Part shown: piece by piece, positions 46,746-59,225 of the stretch
Layout of the letters: the number at the start of each line of letters is the position of its first letter
Position numbering within the stretch: the stretch's first letter is position 1
Source of the DNA: Trichobilharzia szidati
Lineage: Eukaryota; Platyhelminthes; Trematoda; Strigeidida; Schistosomatidae
DNA: 64,000 nucleotides
NCBI GenBank assembly: GCA_944472155.2
Contig: OX235273.1
Span: forward strand, 99,656,582 to 99,720,581
Direction of reading: 5' to 3'
Position numbers and translations under genes: made by a program
The notes under the pieces: generated by a model
What the model was told of the DNA's origin: nothing
The model's database searches: none
The model's input: the letters and a program-made list of their open reading frames with translations, nothing else

Positions 46746-47239
46746 GATAAACAAGTTGCTTTAGAAAAAATAAATCAATATAAGCGTAAAAATATTTGCA
46801 CAAGTAAAAATAAACTCTCATTTAATCAGAGGAATGAAGCTAAATGTAGCTAAATGTGTAACTGGAACAAGGAAAGATCCACTTCACTTTTCACATTTAG
46901 AGCTAACAATGTATCTGATTTTCCCAAGCTTATACATTTCATCTTCACATCAAGCGGTTCGAAGCATTTATTATTATTGTTATTATTTGTTCCACAAAAT
47001 CACCGTCATTGGTTAAATTTTGTTTTATACATAAATCTATGTAAATTAGAGTGAAGCCTGAAGAAGGGGATCTAATTGAAAACAACAATATTGTTCGCCT
47101 ATTATATGTCTTGTTCTGAATATATTTGTGCATTGAAGTTATAGTAGCAATTTGGTTAAGTTTTGTGGGTGAAGTTGCTAGCACCACGCCCCAACCCTCC
47201 CTCTTTATTTGGGCTTGGGACCGGCTAGAATACTAGTGA

Positions 47240-48120
47240 CCTAGTAATCTAGGCGAAGACTTACAAGCGAAAACCGACAAACTGGTCGAAGAAGCAGCAA
47301 AGACAGGACTCCAGGTGGTGAACATAGACAAAAAGGAGGTTATGAAAATAACCAACCAACAACAACAACAGCAGCAGCAACATCCAGCGCCAATCACCAT
47401 CAACGGGAGGAATTTGAAAGAGGTTACTTCGTTCACTTATCTAGGGAGCATAGTCTCAACCACAGGAGGAACGGACGAGGATGTCAAATCGAGAATCGGG
47501 AAGGCGAAAAACACATTCATCAACCTCTAAAAACCAATCTGGAAATCTTCGTCACTCAACTCAGCATCAACAACAAAATTCGGATTTTCAATACACACGT
47601 CAAGTCAGTCACTTCTTCTATACTGATCAGAAACTTGGCGGGTCACCAAGAATATTTCCAACAGCCTGTTGCAGACCTTTATCAACAACTGTCTTCGTTC
47701 TATACTGAAGATTAGATGGCCGACGGAAAGAATCACCAACAAGAAACTATGGGAACAAACAAAACAAGAACCAATCGGCCAACAAATATGCAGGAGAAAG
47801 TGGAGATGGATTGGACACTCGCTGAGGAGGCCGTTGGGTGACATCGCGCGTCAGGCCAGTGCTCGAGTGGAAACCGAAATGGAAGCGGCGAGTAGGACGT
47901 CCAAGGGTAAGATGGAGGAGATCGTGTGATGAGGAACTGAAACAGTATGGACTGAGATGGATGCAAGTGAAAAGTACAGCAGAAGACAGAAGTAAGTGGA
48001 GGCGTGCAGTTGAAGCCCTATGTTCCACTAGGAACCCAAGGGAACAATAATAATATATGCCTTGTTCTAAATCTGATATCATAAATAAAAAATAGGGCTT
48101 AATAATAATAATCATAGTAA
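47240..48120 (+). mobile_element. RTE-like copy R7, 5'-truncated, without the micro-insertions
   Basis: Begins in the EDLQAKTDKLVEEAAK region, then MVNIDKKEVMKI, GRNLKEVTSFTYLGSIVSTTGGTDEDV as separated segments, a frameshift, and EWKPKWKRRVGRPRVRWRRS. Tail with AAT repeats, then an ATAGGGCTTAATAATAAT-like end. It sits only about 15 bp downstream of exon 1 of the RNF220-like gene, in opposite orientation. Confidence 0.85.
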
Positions 48121-48135
48121 TAATACTCTACCTAC

Positions 48136-48842
48136 CCATAGACATGGTGGCACTCTTCATTGATAAGGCGGTTTCATCCCTTTGTTCCATATGACTACTT
48201 CCAGCATGACTACAATTCATCGTTGTATCATCCACTTGTTGATTTTGATACTGTTGGAATATCTGTTGTGGAGATTTTTCTCCGTCTCCGCCTTCTCCAC
48301 CTTTGTCTCCGTCTCCACCTTCTTCTTGTCTTGATTCGAATTCATCGGATTTTTTTCTACTACGTTTTTTTATCTGATAATTAGTCAAGTCGGTAACAGG
48401 ATTCACATTTGTCTGCTGCTCTTGTTGTCGCTGTTGTTCCCGCTGATGATTATAGTTGTGTGAGTTCATATTGACCAGTGAATATTGATTTGTGTGAATG
48501 AAGTGGTTGCTGCTGTGGCTGTTCCTGTCGCTGTTGTTGTTGTTGTTTCTGGTGCTGGTGCTGGTGCTGGTGGTCATGTTCTTTAAATTGTTCTAAATTC
48601 AAACTATTCCATAGTAGAACACGATTCATCATCAGATAAGATTGTAGTGATGATTGAGTTGTACTCAAATTTATCGAGGATTGATCATGCGTGTGTGTTT
48701 TATTTAATACATCTTTGTTAAAATAATAATCGGAAGTGATTTTATTTTTCAATGGATATATCGGAATATCGGAATGACTGTTATTATTATTATTATTAGT
48801 AGTAGTAGTATTACTATTAAATATTTCATAAGTAGTGTTCAT
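48136..48842 (-). CDS. RNF220-like gene, exon 1 (low-complexity N-terminus, frame-disrupted)
   Basis: ATG at 48842 opens a frame with Asn/Thr runs, then SSLQSYLMMNRVLLWNSLNLEQFKEHD and His/Gln runs, closing near 48450. A second frame open from 48577 takes over (SNHFIHTNQYSLVNMNSHNY, Gln-rich, KKRSRKKSDEFESRQ, Gly/Glu/Asp-rich GGDGDKGGEGGDGE, then MSMG). The two overlap in a CAA/CAG-type repeat, so one indel in this copy or assembly splits what looks like a single exon. Exon end: ATGG before gtaggt (donor 48135..48130), 1 nt into a codon, which fits exon 2 at 29140. The KKRSRKK run could be a nuclear signal. The family is assigned only through exons 2-5. Confidence 0.65.
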
Positions 48843-48849
48843 CCTTTGG

Positions 48850-49430
48850 TGAGAATTAATTCCCGTTGATTTCGCGTTTAAAACAGTTAAAAAAGAATAC
48901 TGAAAGATAGTTCGAATTTGATGATACGAATAGTTAGTTAGTTAGTTCAGCGCAGCAGCAACAGCAGTTGGGACAATTTAGTGAGAAGAGATTTTTTCAA
49001 TATGTGGGGGCGGGGGCAGAGGTGGGGGGCAGGACGTGTTTAAGTTAAGTTATTACATTTTCCTGCCTTCTTGCTTTCTTTCTTTCATTCTTTCTATCTT
49101 TTGTTTTCTCCTCTTTTTCTCATTGGACGTGGCGTCCAGGTTTTCGAGACCAATCAAATCGAAGGAAAAGGGGGATGAAGTTGCGCGATATGCGATATAT
49201 GCTGTGTGTGTGTGTGTGTTATACCCGAATCTGTCTTTGACATAGGGGTTGTATGTAAGAATACTTTTAGATGTCTGCGTCCCTGTAAGAAACAACAACG
49301 TGTTGTTACTGCTCAATAGAGATTAAGATACCATCACTGGATTGTTTTGCATTAAATTAAGCCAAAAATTTTAAAAAAAAACCAGTTTTGCAAAAACGAT
49401 AAGGAAAATTTGTAGTTCTGATTCCGTTGA
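48850..49430. other. Region upstream of the RNF220-like first exon
   Basis: Holds TTAG, CAG, GGGGGC and TG-repeat patches; no TATA box or initiator could be assigned. It may contain promoter/5' UTR sequence (inference). Confidence 0.3.
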
Positions 49431-49455
49431 CTCGGAATTTGACTTCTTAAAAGCC

Positions 49456-50490
49456 ATGCTCGCAGAAAACGGTTACCACCCTAACCGATTTATTGACAGT
49501 AACATGAAAGATAAGATGAGCAGTCTAAACTGGTCACCGACTGACTCAGTTCCAAAGAAAACCCTATTTATGAATTTGAAATACAAAGGTGATGATCAAG
49601 CTTCAGATATGCTCAAAAATCGTCTCTCTAAATCAGTCAGTAAGACGTTCTATGCAGTAAAATTACATATGAAGTTCACTAGCCACAAGTTGTTCTCTAC
49701 CTCTGTGAAAAAGATAACCTCCTCCGTCTGGCTTCCTCCATGTGCATCTATCAGTTCATCTGATCCTCTTGTGGAGCAAGGTACATTGGCCGTAGTCAGA
49801 GGACGCCGCCTTCCATCGCACGGATACGAGAACATATTCCAGCTTGGTTTTACAAGGGAGAAAGGAAGTGTGCGTGCGAAGTGCTCTGTTCTGGAGCACC
49901 TGATCGACTTCTGTCACTCCACACCAACCTTGACCATGATTTTAAGATCATATATAGAATCCATGCTAACTTGCCGGCCGCGTTTTCTTCGTTACAGACT
50001 TCTAAAGACAGCTGAGGTCTTGGCAATTCATGACTTTAAGCCAGCCAGCCAGGTCTTTGTGTACAAAAGAAGTATGTACAATCCTTACTTCTGCCTTGGC
50101 CGTAGAGGGATAGACATTCATTTATTTATTTTGTTTATTTAGTTATTCTACGTACTTTTCCCTTATTACTACGATTATTATTATTATTATTACTATTCTC
50201 ACTCTGAACTGTTCCCACTTGACCCACTTGACATTTTAAACCCAAAATTATTAATTTTTATATTTTTTATTTTTAGAATATTGAATTCTATCTTATCAAA
50301 TTTCTTACCATGTTATGTAACATTTTATATTCGTCTACTAATCTTATTATTATGTACCCCTTTCCAACATCTATACATCCATCTTATGTATTATTCTATA
50401 TATGACATTAATTATTTTGCCACTTGGCATTAAACTATGATTATAATCACAAATATTTTAATTGCATTTCATACTATTATTATTTCATGT
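49456..50490 (+). mobile_element. PLE C-terminal fragment with 3' UTR, duplicate copy 2
   Basis: A 228-codon frame (49456-50142) begins LAENGYHPNRFIDSNM (the NGYPxxFI linker) and is otherwise the same as 41798-42317 at the protein level, extending to GRRGIDIHLF. The UTR is longer than in copy 1. Two close copies 7.7 kb apart in direct orientation imply recent duplication or two insertions of one truncated source. Confidence 0.82.
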
Positions 50491-50754
50491 ATTCACACGT
50501 TTGACCTAATTCCCTCATCGGATATATTTTCTTAAAATAAAACCATATGTGTATATACGATTGTACAGCTTGATAATAAATTTGTTGTTGAAAAGAGTCT
50601 CTTCTCTGAATATTGTATTCTTAATGCTACAATGGGAATTATTAAATTATTGAAAAACAACTGTGTTAAGTTGAATAATAATAAAGTTTTCTGTAGTTTG
50701 GTTTGTTGTAAGGGTTAGCTTTTTAGTTACAAACTAAACTATAGAAAAAATAAA

Positions 50755-51185
50755 TCTGATGCTCGCTAGTGAGTGACCACTAGCGCTAGAGGATGGAGAT
50801 TCCTGGAGTCAGTCAGTTCTAGGGAGAAGTCGTGACCAGTGCCAGTGAGGTGGTCCATCCAGATGTCCACCTACATACGACATTGGTTGGTGCCAGTCGC
50901 GTTAAATGCATCACGAATTGGTAGAAGTTAGAATTCATGCACTGGCTTGCCATTGAGGAGTCGGGTCCCAGTGAGTGCCTGAATGGTATACGAGCCAGCT
51001 AGCTTGCCTTGTAACCAGAAGGTCCTGGATTCGAACCCCGGTGGAAAGTGGTGGGTGCGTACTGTCTATGATTCCCAAACTAGGCTGATGAAACAGCTGG
51101 CTGTCCAGTACTCCACAACGCACCAGCTGGTGTTCAATCCACCTTCTCATTACAACTCCTCATTGATGATATCAATCCATTCGTG
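50755..51185 (+). repeat. Family B tRNA-like/hammerhead unit (B10), full unit
   Basis: Leader 50755-50940 (GATGCTCGCTAGTGAGTGACC start), tRNA-like head 50965-51045 (A box GTGCCTGAATGGTAT, B box GGATTCGAACCCCG), hammerhead-like block 51058-51113 (loop CCCAAACTA, GAAACAGCTGG, CAGTACTCC) with a corrupted core, then a tail. Shows the unit size of about 430 bp. Confidence 0.65.
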
Positions 51186-51189
51186 CGTG

Positions 51190-53490
51190 CGTGCGTGCCT
51201 GGTCAAGCTCGTAAAAACAAATCTAATCCTTAAAAACCAACTATGCGAATAATAATGATAATGTTAATAATATTAATAAAATAGATAGGTAGTGCAATGG
51301 CTACAGGCTTGTCGACAAGTCTGTGGGCGAATTACACACATGATGGATGGTTGGTGTATGATTGGATTGGTCTGTCTATTTGACCTAATGAGACTAAATA
51401 TTTATTTATTTATCACAGGTGTGATGTGATCACAGTAAGTGGTCAGTTGGACTGCTACTACTACTACAAGTAATAGGAGTACTAGGAAAATATAAATGAA
51501 CCCACCCAACACACACACACACCCTGGTAGACATGGTGGGAGGGATGACAAATAACTGGCACAGACAGAGAGGGGTGGGTGGTGGGTGATGAGTGGTCAA
51601 TTATTATTATTATTATTATTATCAAATATGAAATACAGCCACAAAGCTAAAAATAAATTTACAAACGATTTAGAAGGTGGGGGGAGGGGACGGGGTAAAT
51701 GTAGTGTAGTGTGATGCATTCTACTAGAGAATGAGGAATAAAACCCATATGTATATCTCGTCAGTGTGAAATGTTACTAAATTGAATGACAACAATTCAG
51801 TTAGTTCTATACATGAGGTCGAAAATGTAAAACCCAAAATTGAAACAATTTATGAGAAATAGAACAACATATCAGACAGCAGCAGACATGTCTGATGTTT
51901 AAGGCACTCACTCACCACTCACCACTCACTATCAATGCACTATGCACTACTGCTGTCTGTAGATTATACTTGTCACAATTTATGTTTAGCAATATTTGAT
52001 CATATCGAAAATGGGGGTGTGTGGGGGGGTGGGGTGAAAATTGAACAAGCTTTGCAAACTACTACTGCATATCCTTGTCGTGAAATAACAATAATAATGA
52101 TAATTTTATCATTTCATGATGCTTCCATGGACCTACTGAGATATCGACCAACCCAACGACGACGACGAGGATAAATTGCCAAGATCCCTGAAGTTTTTTT
52201 TTTTTTGGTGAAAACACTCACTATTCACAGCTGCTTCTTTCTGTATGTTGTATATCTACCTACACTGGTGTTTGTCAAGTAATTGATTGATTACACACTT
52301 GTAATTGCTTATAATTGCTTACCCACCAAGTGAATAATAATAATGCGTTTTTCTCTTAATTATTAAACCTTTCCAGACTTCTTCTTCTTACGGGAGAAAC
52401 GCGCATATGTGTGTGTGTGCTCGGTGCACGCAGAGAGAGAGATGGAACCTACTGACAGTGACAGCAGTAACCGAGGTCTATCCATCATCATCATCTGTGA
52501 ATCTTTTATCTCTCTCTGTACACATCGGAAATCTAATCCCCAATTTTTGTGTTTTTGTTTTTGTTTGTTTGTTTGTTTAATAAACACCACAATTTCCATC
52601 ATCCATGATGTGAATCTGTCCTTCTGTTCCTTCTGTGTTTTGCAAAATGCGCGATTCTGTGTGTGTGTGTGGGGGGGGGTGGGTTCCAGTTACCAACAAA
52701 CACACATGAGTAGTAGTAGTAATACGTGCGCTAAGGTAGGTAGGTAGGAAGGAATTCGGGGGGGGGAAGCAACAACTGTTCCGGGAGTAATTGCACAGCG
52801 CAGCGTCTGGGAAACTTTTTGTTTTTACGCGATTAGATGAACAGCAGATATAGCGCAAGGTGGCGTGTTCTATTCGACTGCGAACCGTAGGCATTCTGTT
52901 TTTAATTATTATTATGATAACCGTAGTTGCAGTGAGTTAGAAATCTAACAGTATAGGGGGGAGGTACAGTCTATCCTTAGGGGGACATTGTGACACGTAG
53001 AAATCACAACAAGCCAACTATCTCGCGTAGATTTATTTTCACTTTGTGATGATGATGATGATGGTGAACCGTGCAAATCAGTTGATGTGTTCTGCAAGGA
53101 GACGATAGATTACTCCAAAAACGCTTTATATAATCGCAATACCCCTCGCGCCCCGCCATCCACTCCATTCTGAGATTTGGACATATATGTACTTTATTGT
53201 GTTGACGACAACATGATCTTTTGTTGTACCAATAGGCTTCTCCACGCTTATCCACGCTTACACGTAGTATTTCAAAGATGGCCGTCTCATATTATACTCC
53301 CTGTTCCCCCCACAACTTACACAGCAGGGGCTAATTAATTAATATTCGGTCATATCAAGTAGAATATACAAACGAATAACGCGGAATAGATTTATCAATA
53401 ATAATGAATTAACGTGTAATACGAAATCGATGACACTGTGGAAATCTTCTTCGTCTTCGTCTTCTTCAACACCCAACTCCATGAAATCCC
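51190..53490. other. Simple-sequence-rich DNA, no gene seen
   Basis: (ATT)n near 51600, poly-G patches, TG repeats near 52405 and 52660, (GTAG)n near 52735. Several open frames are composition-driven (Cys/Val or Thr/His runs) and show no conserved motif. Confidence 0.4.
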
Positions 53491-55863
53491 TGAGAACAGA
53501 AAGATTGAACAGCGAAGAAATATTTACCCTTTCTTCAATTAGATCCTCCCTCATTTCATCTCACTCTGGCTCTACTCTACTCTAATCAATCAATATACAC
53601 GTATACACGATTTTGTTTAATTACAATACACAACAATAATTAGTCAGTCAGTGTCAACATGTCAAGCAGGCGGCAAAGGGTGATAATTAACGAAGAAAAT
53701 CAATGCACACACACACACAATTAAAAGTTAGAAATGGTTTGAATAAATTAATTTCACAAGGATAACACGTAATTAAAGATGAAATGGTCAGAAAAAACAA
53801 ATAAAATAATTTGGACAATTATAATTTTTAGAGGTTTAGGGGGAGGAGGCGAAGTAGTCGGATTTGTGCATTCATGTAACGATGGCCAAGGAAGGTAAGG
53901 AAAGTGTCTGTACAAATTTCTTCTGAACACACACACAGGTTTGTTGGCTTCTTCGTCAGGTGGATTCCTATTGCTTCAGCTGTCGTATGTAGAAGACAAA
54001 TTCGTAAAGCAAAATTAAGATAAGTAGGAATACGATAGATAATTTTAAATGTTGTATTAACATCAATCAACCTTATGCTGACTGTCTACAAGGTGTGCTA
54101 AAATAGAACTAGCTACGAATAGATCTTGTTTGTCCCTTGCTGCTTAACCATGCTGCAGGATGACGTCCGGAAATATGATGATGAACCTGCCTAATTGTAC
54201 GCCGCCCGATGTAGCTGGCTGGCTCCGCAGCTGCAGTCAAACTGGTAGATACACACAGACGCGGAGGCAAATTTAGGTAGTTTATCCTTATTTCTCGAAC
54301 GTAGAATAGGGGTGGTTGTGAAGAGACAACGTACCTCTCACTGCTGCATAATAAGCTCTTTTAACTGCATTCTTCTTGAGGCGCGCGCTGTGTTATTATT
54401 TCACTGATGTTGTCACCGAGAAACTGCAGTTCTGTGAACATTGGTTTTTTCGGAACTGTTGCCATAACGACTCTCCTTGATGCTGAATTCATATTTCTCT
54501 CAATGAACTTATCAGGATAACCATTTTTTCTAAGTAATTCTCTGATAATCTTAAGCTCTACACTGAGGCAGTTGTTTGAACAGATTAACTTAGCTCTGGT
54601 TTATAACAGACACTTTACCAGGTTACGCGTTTATATTTCAAAGGTACAAGACTCAAAAAATGAGTGTACTGACCTGTTGTTGTTGTTGTTGTTGTAGGTT
54701 TCCTATACACACACACTCCTTCTTAGTGCGCCATCCATCTTCTTTCCTTGCCATAAAGACGTCTAGGAATGAGTGAGATACTGTCATTACTTTCTTTCTT
54801 TCTCTCTGTATGGTAAAGTTTATTGCTGAATGTGCATCATTAAACTGGTCAAGGATGTTCATTGCATCATTCTCGTCTTTCATAACCAGAAATGTATCAT
54901 CCATATATATATCGACAGTAGAAATCCAAGTAATTAATTACTCCTTTCAGTGGTCCATTCTCTCTCTAACTTATCGAGGAAAAAATCAGCCAATATTGGA
55001 CCTAATAAGGGGGGCTCATAGCTACACCATAAATTTGTCTGTAATATTCCTTATTGATGAATAAGAAATGAACATTCATTGTACATCTTAAAATAAGTTC
55101 CTTCTTCATTCATAGAGGATACAGACATGCCGATGTCTGTGTTTCGCGTAGTAATCTCCTCACACATATAAAATCCACTGTCTCCATTAATTAATGGTAC
55201 ATTGGTGAACAAGGAGGATACATCAAAAGATATCATAAACTTGTCACTCACATTAAGATCTCTTATTTATTTTCCCGACAAATTCAAAACTACCTACCGT
55301 TTACGCTATGTTTTACCAATTCATTATGCAGAGGTTTCAGGAGCTTGACTAGCAGTCATTTTGCTGTTGCGTGCGTGATGTGGGGAGGGGAATTACACAT
55401 GTCCAACATTGGTCGAAGCGGCAAACCGATTTTATGCACTTTTGGTAGTCCATATAATCTTGGTGTAACCGTGCCAGTAGGCTTTAGAGATTCATATAAA
55501 CCGTCTATGATTGTCCAAATTATTTTTTTTATTTGATTTTTCTGACCATTTCATCTTTAATTACGTGTTTGTTATCCTTGTAAAATTGTAATTTATTCTA
55601 ACCATTTCTACCTTTTAATTGTGTCATCACCCCACTGACATGTTGAAACTGACTGACTAATTATTGTTAACAAACAAACAAACATGCCAGTGCCACTTGA
55701 TGATTGGTACATTGTTTGTTGTGTATTGTCATTAAACAAAATGCGTGTATACGTGTATATTGATTGATTAGAGTAGAGTAGAGCCAGAGAGAGTGTGATG
55801 AGGAGGGATCTAATTAAAGCAAAGGTGAATATTTCTTCGCTGCTCAATCTTTCTGTTTTCTAA
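53491..55863 (-). mobile_element. PLE with about 330-bp inverted terminal repeats (P14)
   Basis: Arms 53491-53820 and 55515-55863 are reverse complements (both include the CTCTACTCTAATCAATCAAT segment and GTATACACG). The body, read on the minus strand from 55510, gives LYGLPKVHKIGLPLRP (about 55460-55415), SDKFMISFDVSSLFTNVP (55245-55190), MDDTFLVMKDEND (catalytic box, 54904-54865; YVDD region mutated to MDD), SHSFLDVFMARKEDG, a CVYQFDCSC GIY-YIG start (about 54255-54225) and a C-terminal tail AEAIGIHLTKKPTNLCV. Multiple frame breaks. Confidence 0.85.
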
Positions 55864-55869
55864 GTGAAT

Positions 55870-56814
55870 TAGTACTGAGAATTGTTCGCAGACTCTTGGG
55901 CGGGCGGGCGGGCGTTCAACAGTTTCGTGACTAGACATAGCATTTACAGACAGTATCAATCTCCTAAAAGACTCGAGACACTGAATTTACTTTTGATACA
56001 ACATGCAGGAAAGCATCCGATGCAGACTAAGATCACTCACTGTCGTCTAATTCGCGAAGTGCCTTCAAGATCAAATCGAAAGTAATTTCAAATAAACTGG
56101 AGCCAAACTATGACAGAAGTTCAACAGTTTCAAAAAAAATCAATAAAGATCGTTGATAGTTTTGTCGAAAATGAACGACCCATTTTCCAGTCGGTTATCG
56201 CGGGGTGCCTTTCCATTCTATAGATATTCTAAATTTTCACAACAACATCCCACCGAATTATGCATCTTAGAATCAACTAACTATTGAAGTTACTTCACAA
56301 ATCTGAGAGGTATTCATTCATTGGGAGACGGCCACCTCTTCCCCCCTCCCCGCCCCATCAGCTTTCGACGGTAAATATTTTCATGCATGCAGCTTAGCTC
56401 TTGACCTCTGTCAATGGCGAAATTTCTCTCACTGGTGGGGGTGGTGTAGTAAGTAGTACACAAACTACAAACTACACAAACAGCAAACAGCCAACAGTGA
56501 GAAATTTTTCACACATCATCCATCGCTCTGGTGTTCCGATTTCGTGAATTTCGCGATGATGATTATTTGAAACAACAACAGCAGATGACGAGGGGGAGGA
56601 CGGTGGTTGTTGTTGTTGTCATGAATGATGAAGAGTGAGAGAGACTATCGCAGTGCACAAAATTTGTGTCCGCATTTTTGTGTATGTAGAAGTCTCATTT
56701 ATTTATTGATTAATTGACGTTCACTCACTCACTCACTCATCAACAAAAAAACAAAGAAGGAGACAGTAAAAATTATAAGATGTAAATTTATTTAGATGCT
56801 GAGTACCATTCACT
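55870..56814. other. Unassigned DNA upstream of the ATC tract
   Basis: A 67-codon frame (55882-56085) has no recognisable motif. Otherwise G-rich and repeat-rich sequence. Confidence 0.35.
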
Positions 56815-57559
<745 letters not shown>

Positions 57560-58009
57560 CCACAAAGATGATCTCAATTAGCAGGAATATCACCATTCGT
57601 CCATCGTCCATTAGGCTGAAATATTTTTTTGTTTGTGAATAAGTATTACTAAAGGAAGTGTCACTTTTTTGTTGTTTTTCTCTTACTGGAAATGAAGATT
57701 ATCTCCAAGTCTCTGTGTGTGCGTGTGTCTGTGTCTGTGTGTGTGGGTGCGCGCACGTGTGTGTGTAAAGTCTGTATCTTGAGCGTTGAGCGTTGTTCAT
57801 TATATGTTCCCAATGTGTGAACACTCACAAGCAGACAGACAAACAAACAGAACAATCGCGCATAGTGTAAGTAGGCTGGCTGGCTGAAACAGCACTAATT
57901 ACTACTTACACACATCTAAGGTGTGGTATTCTGTTCCAAAGTGTCATATACTACTAATACGACCACTGCTACTGCTACTGATACTACTAATAAGTAGTCA
58001 GTCAGCGGT

Positions 58010-59107
58010 GAAGTGTCAATCAAATTTAATTGGTGGTTGGTACACACATCTGCAATGATGATGAGGTAGGCGGGGTGGGGTGGGGTGGGGGCGGGGAGAC
58101 AAAGTGTGTGCTGGCAATTAATATCATATCACAGTGTAAGGTGGTAGTGTAGTGTATTGTAGTGTAATCAGGTACACACAGAAATATGATACACACACAT
58201 TTGTGCCTAGTGAGTGAGTGAGTGAGTGGGTGGGTGAGGGAGGGAGTGAATGTTTGTATTAATATATGTGTGTAAAACTTGGGCACTGTGGTGGTGGTGG
58301 TAGTAAGTAATTCCAATATTAGTTTGTTTATTAGATGGATGTATCACACACACACAGTCAGTCAGTCAGTGAGTGAGTGAAACAGTATTAGTATTTACTG
58401 GATGACAAAGTTGTTTCGAACACAATTCATCATTATTGCTGTTCATAATCATACACATCAGCAATCATAATCACACGACTTCGAAACTTGAGTGTTATAG
58501 TTTTCTATGTCCTCTCCTATTTGTCATCGTTTGGGTAGAAGAATTTTCCAGATATCTGGCTGGACAGGTGTTGAATCATTCCTATTACACGTATTCTCTC
58601 TCTCAGTTGATTCGATAAACAAAGCTTCTGTTGTTATCAATCTCTCCCTCCCTCCTTCCATCCTGTGACATTAGATTTTAAAACTGTCATCCTATCCAAT
58701 CCAGCTTACTGTATGATTGTGTGTGATTGCATGTAGTGCTTGCGATAGCTGCAGAACTATTCTCTAGATTTCTTATCGTATTCGGGTCAACTAATCTAGA
58801 TTTTGCTGCTAGGTTTTTATGCTGCTCGGCTAGTCTGAATCACTGACTGACCCCGTTCTACTAGTTTGACCTATGTATTTGACCTGACAATCATTCCAGC
58901 AGGCAGGGGATTAGATAAACTAAATCGTTTTGTATTAAAGGCTCCACAGGACTGTTCCTTTAACCGACAAAGCTTGTTTGTAATTGAGTTTCTGGGGAGG
59001 GGTTGAATTCCAGCCACTTTTATTTCTGCCAGCATTGCTGGTAATTCTGCGTAAGGTGGTTTCCGAGGTTCCTTCCTTGTATGGAATTACTACTGATGAT
59101 TTAGATT
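58010..59107 (+). repeat. Dispersed 1.1-kb repeat, copy 3 (order B-A)
   Basis: 58010-58760 matches 24214-24960 and 58775-59107 matches 23880-24205. The segments are in the opposite order to copy 1, so the two copies are circular permutations. Confidence 0.8.
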
Positions 59108-59225
59108 CCTGGCGGCTGGTTGGTTTTCCAATGGTTCTCTAACTAGCTGATGTCGGCTAATCACGATGAAATCCTGTAACCAATCAATCAATCAAAGATC
59201 CCGCCCTACAAACCAATACTTGAAT
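59108..59225 (+). repeat. Family B tail fragment (B11)
   Basis: Contains GGTTTTCCAATGGTTCTCTAAC, ATGAAATCCTGTAACCAATC-like segments and ends ACAAACCAATACTTGAA, matching the 3' tail of family B units (for example the reverse complement of 36985-37060). Confidence 0.6.

Larger units (their letters stand above)
30000..48135 (-). other. Intron 1 of the RNF220-like gene (rest of it)
   Basis: If exon 1 joins exon 2 directly, as the phases allow, intron 1 spans 48135..29141 (about 19 kb) and contains PLE, RTE, family B and C repeats and the 555-bp direct repeats. Additional unseen small exons cannot be excluded. Confidence 0.5.

Noticed and set aside
55882..56085. 67-codon frame as a small gene
   Set aside because: No motif, splice signal or homologous copy in the window.
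57572..57625. Minus-strand acceptor-like ttttatttcag-type site followed by PNGRWTNGDIPAN and a stop, as a possible last exon
   Set aside because: Only 13 codons, an A-rich rather than pyrimidine-rich tract, and no partner exon in phase.
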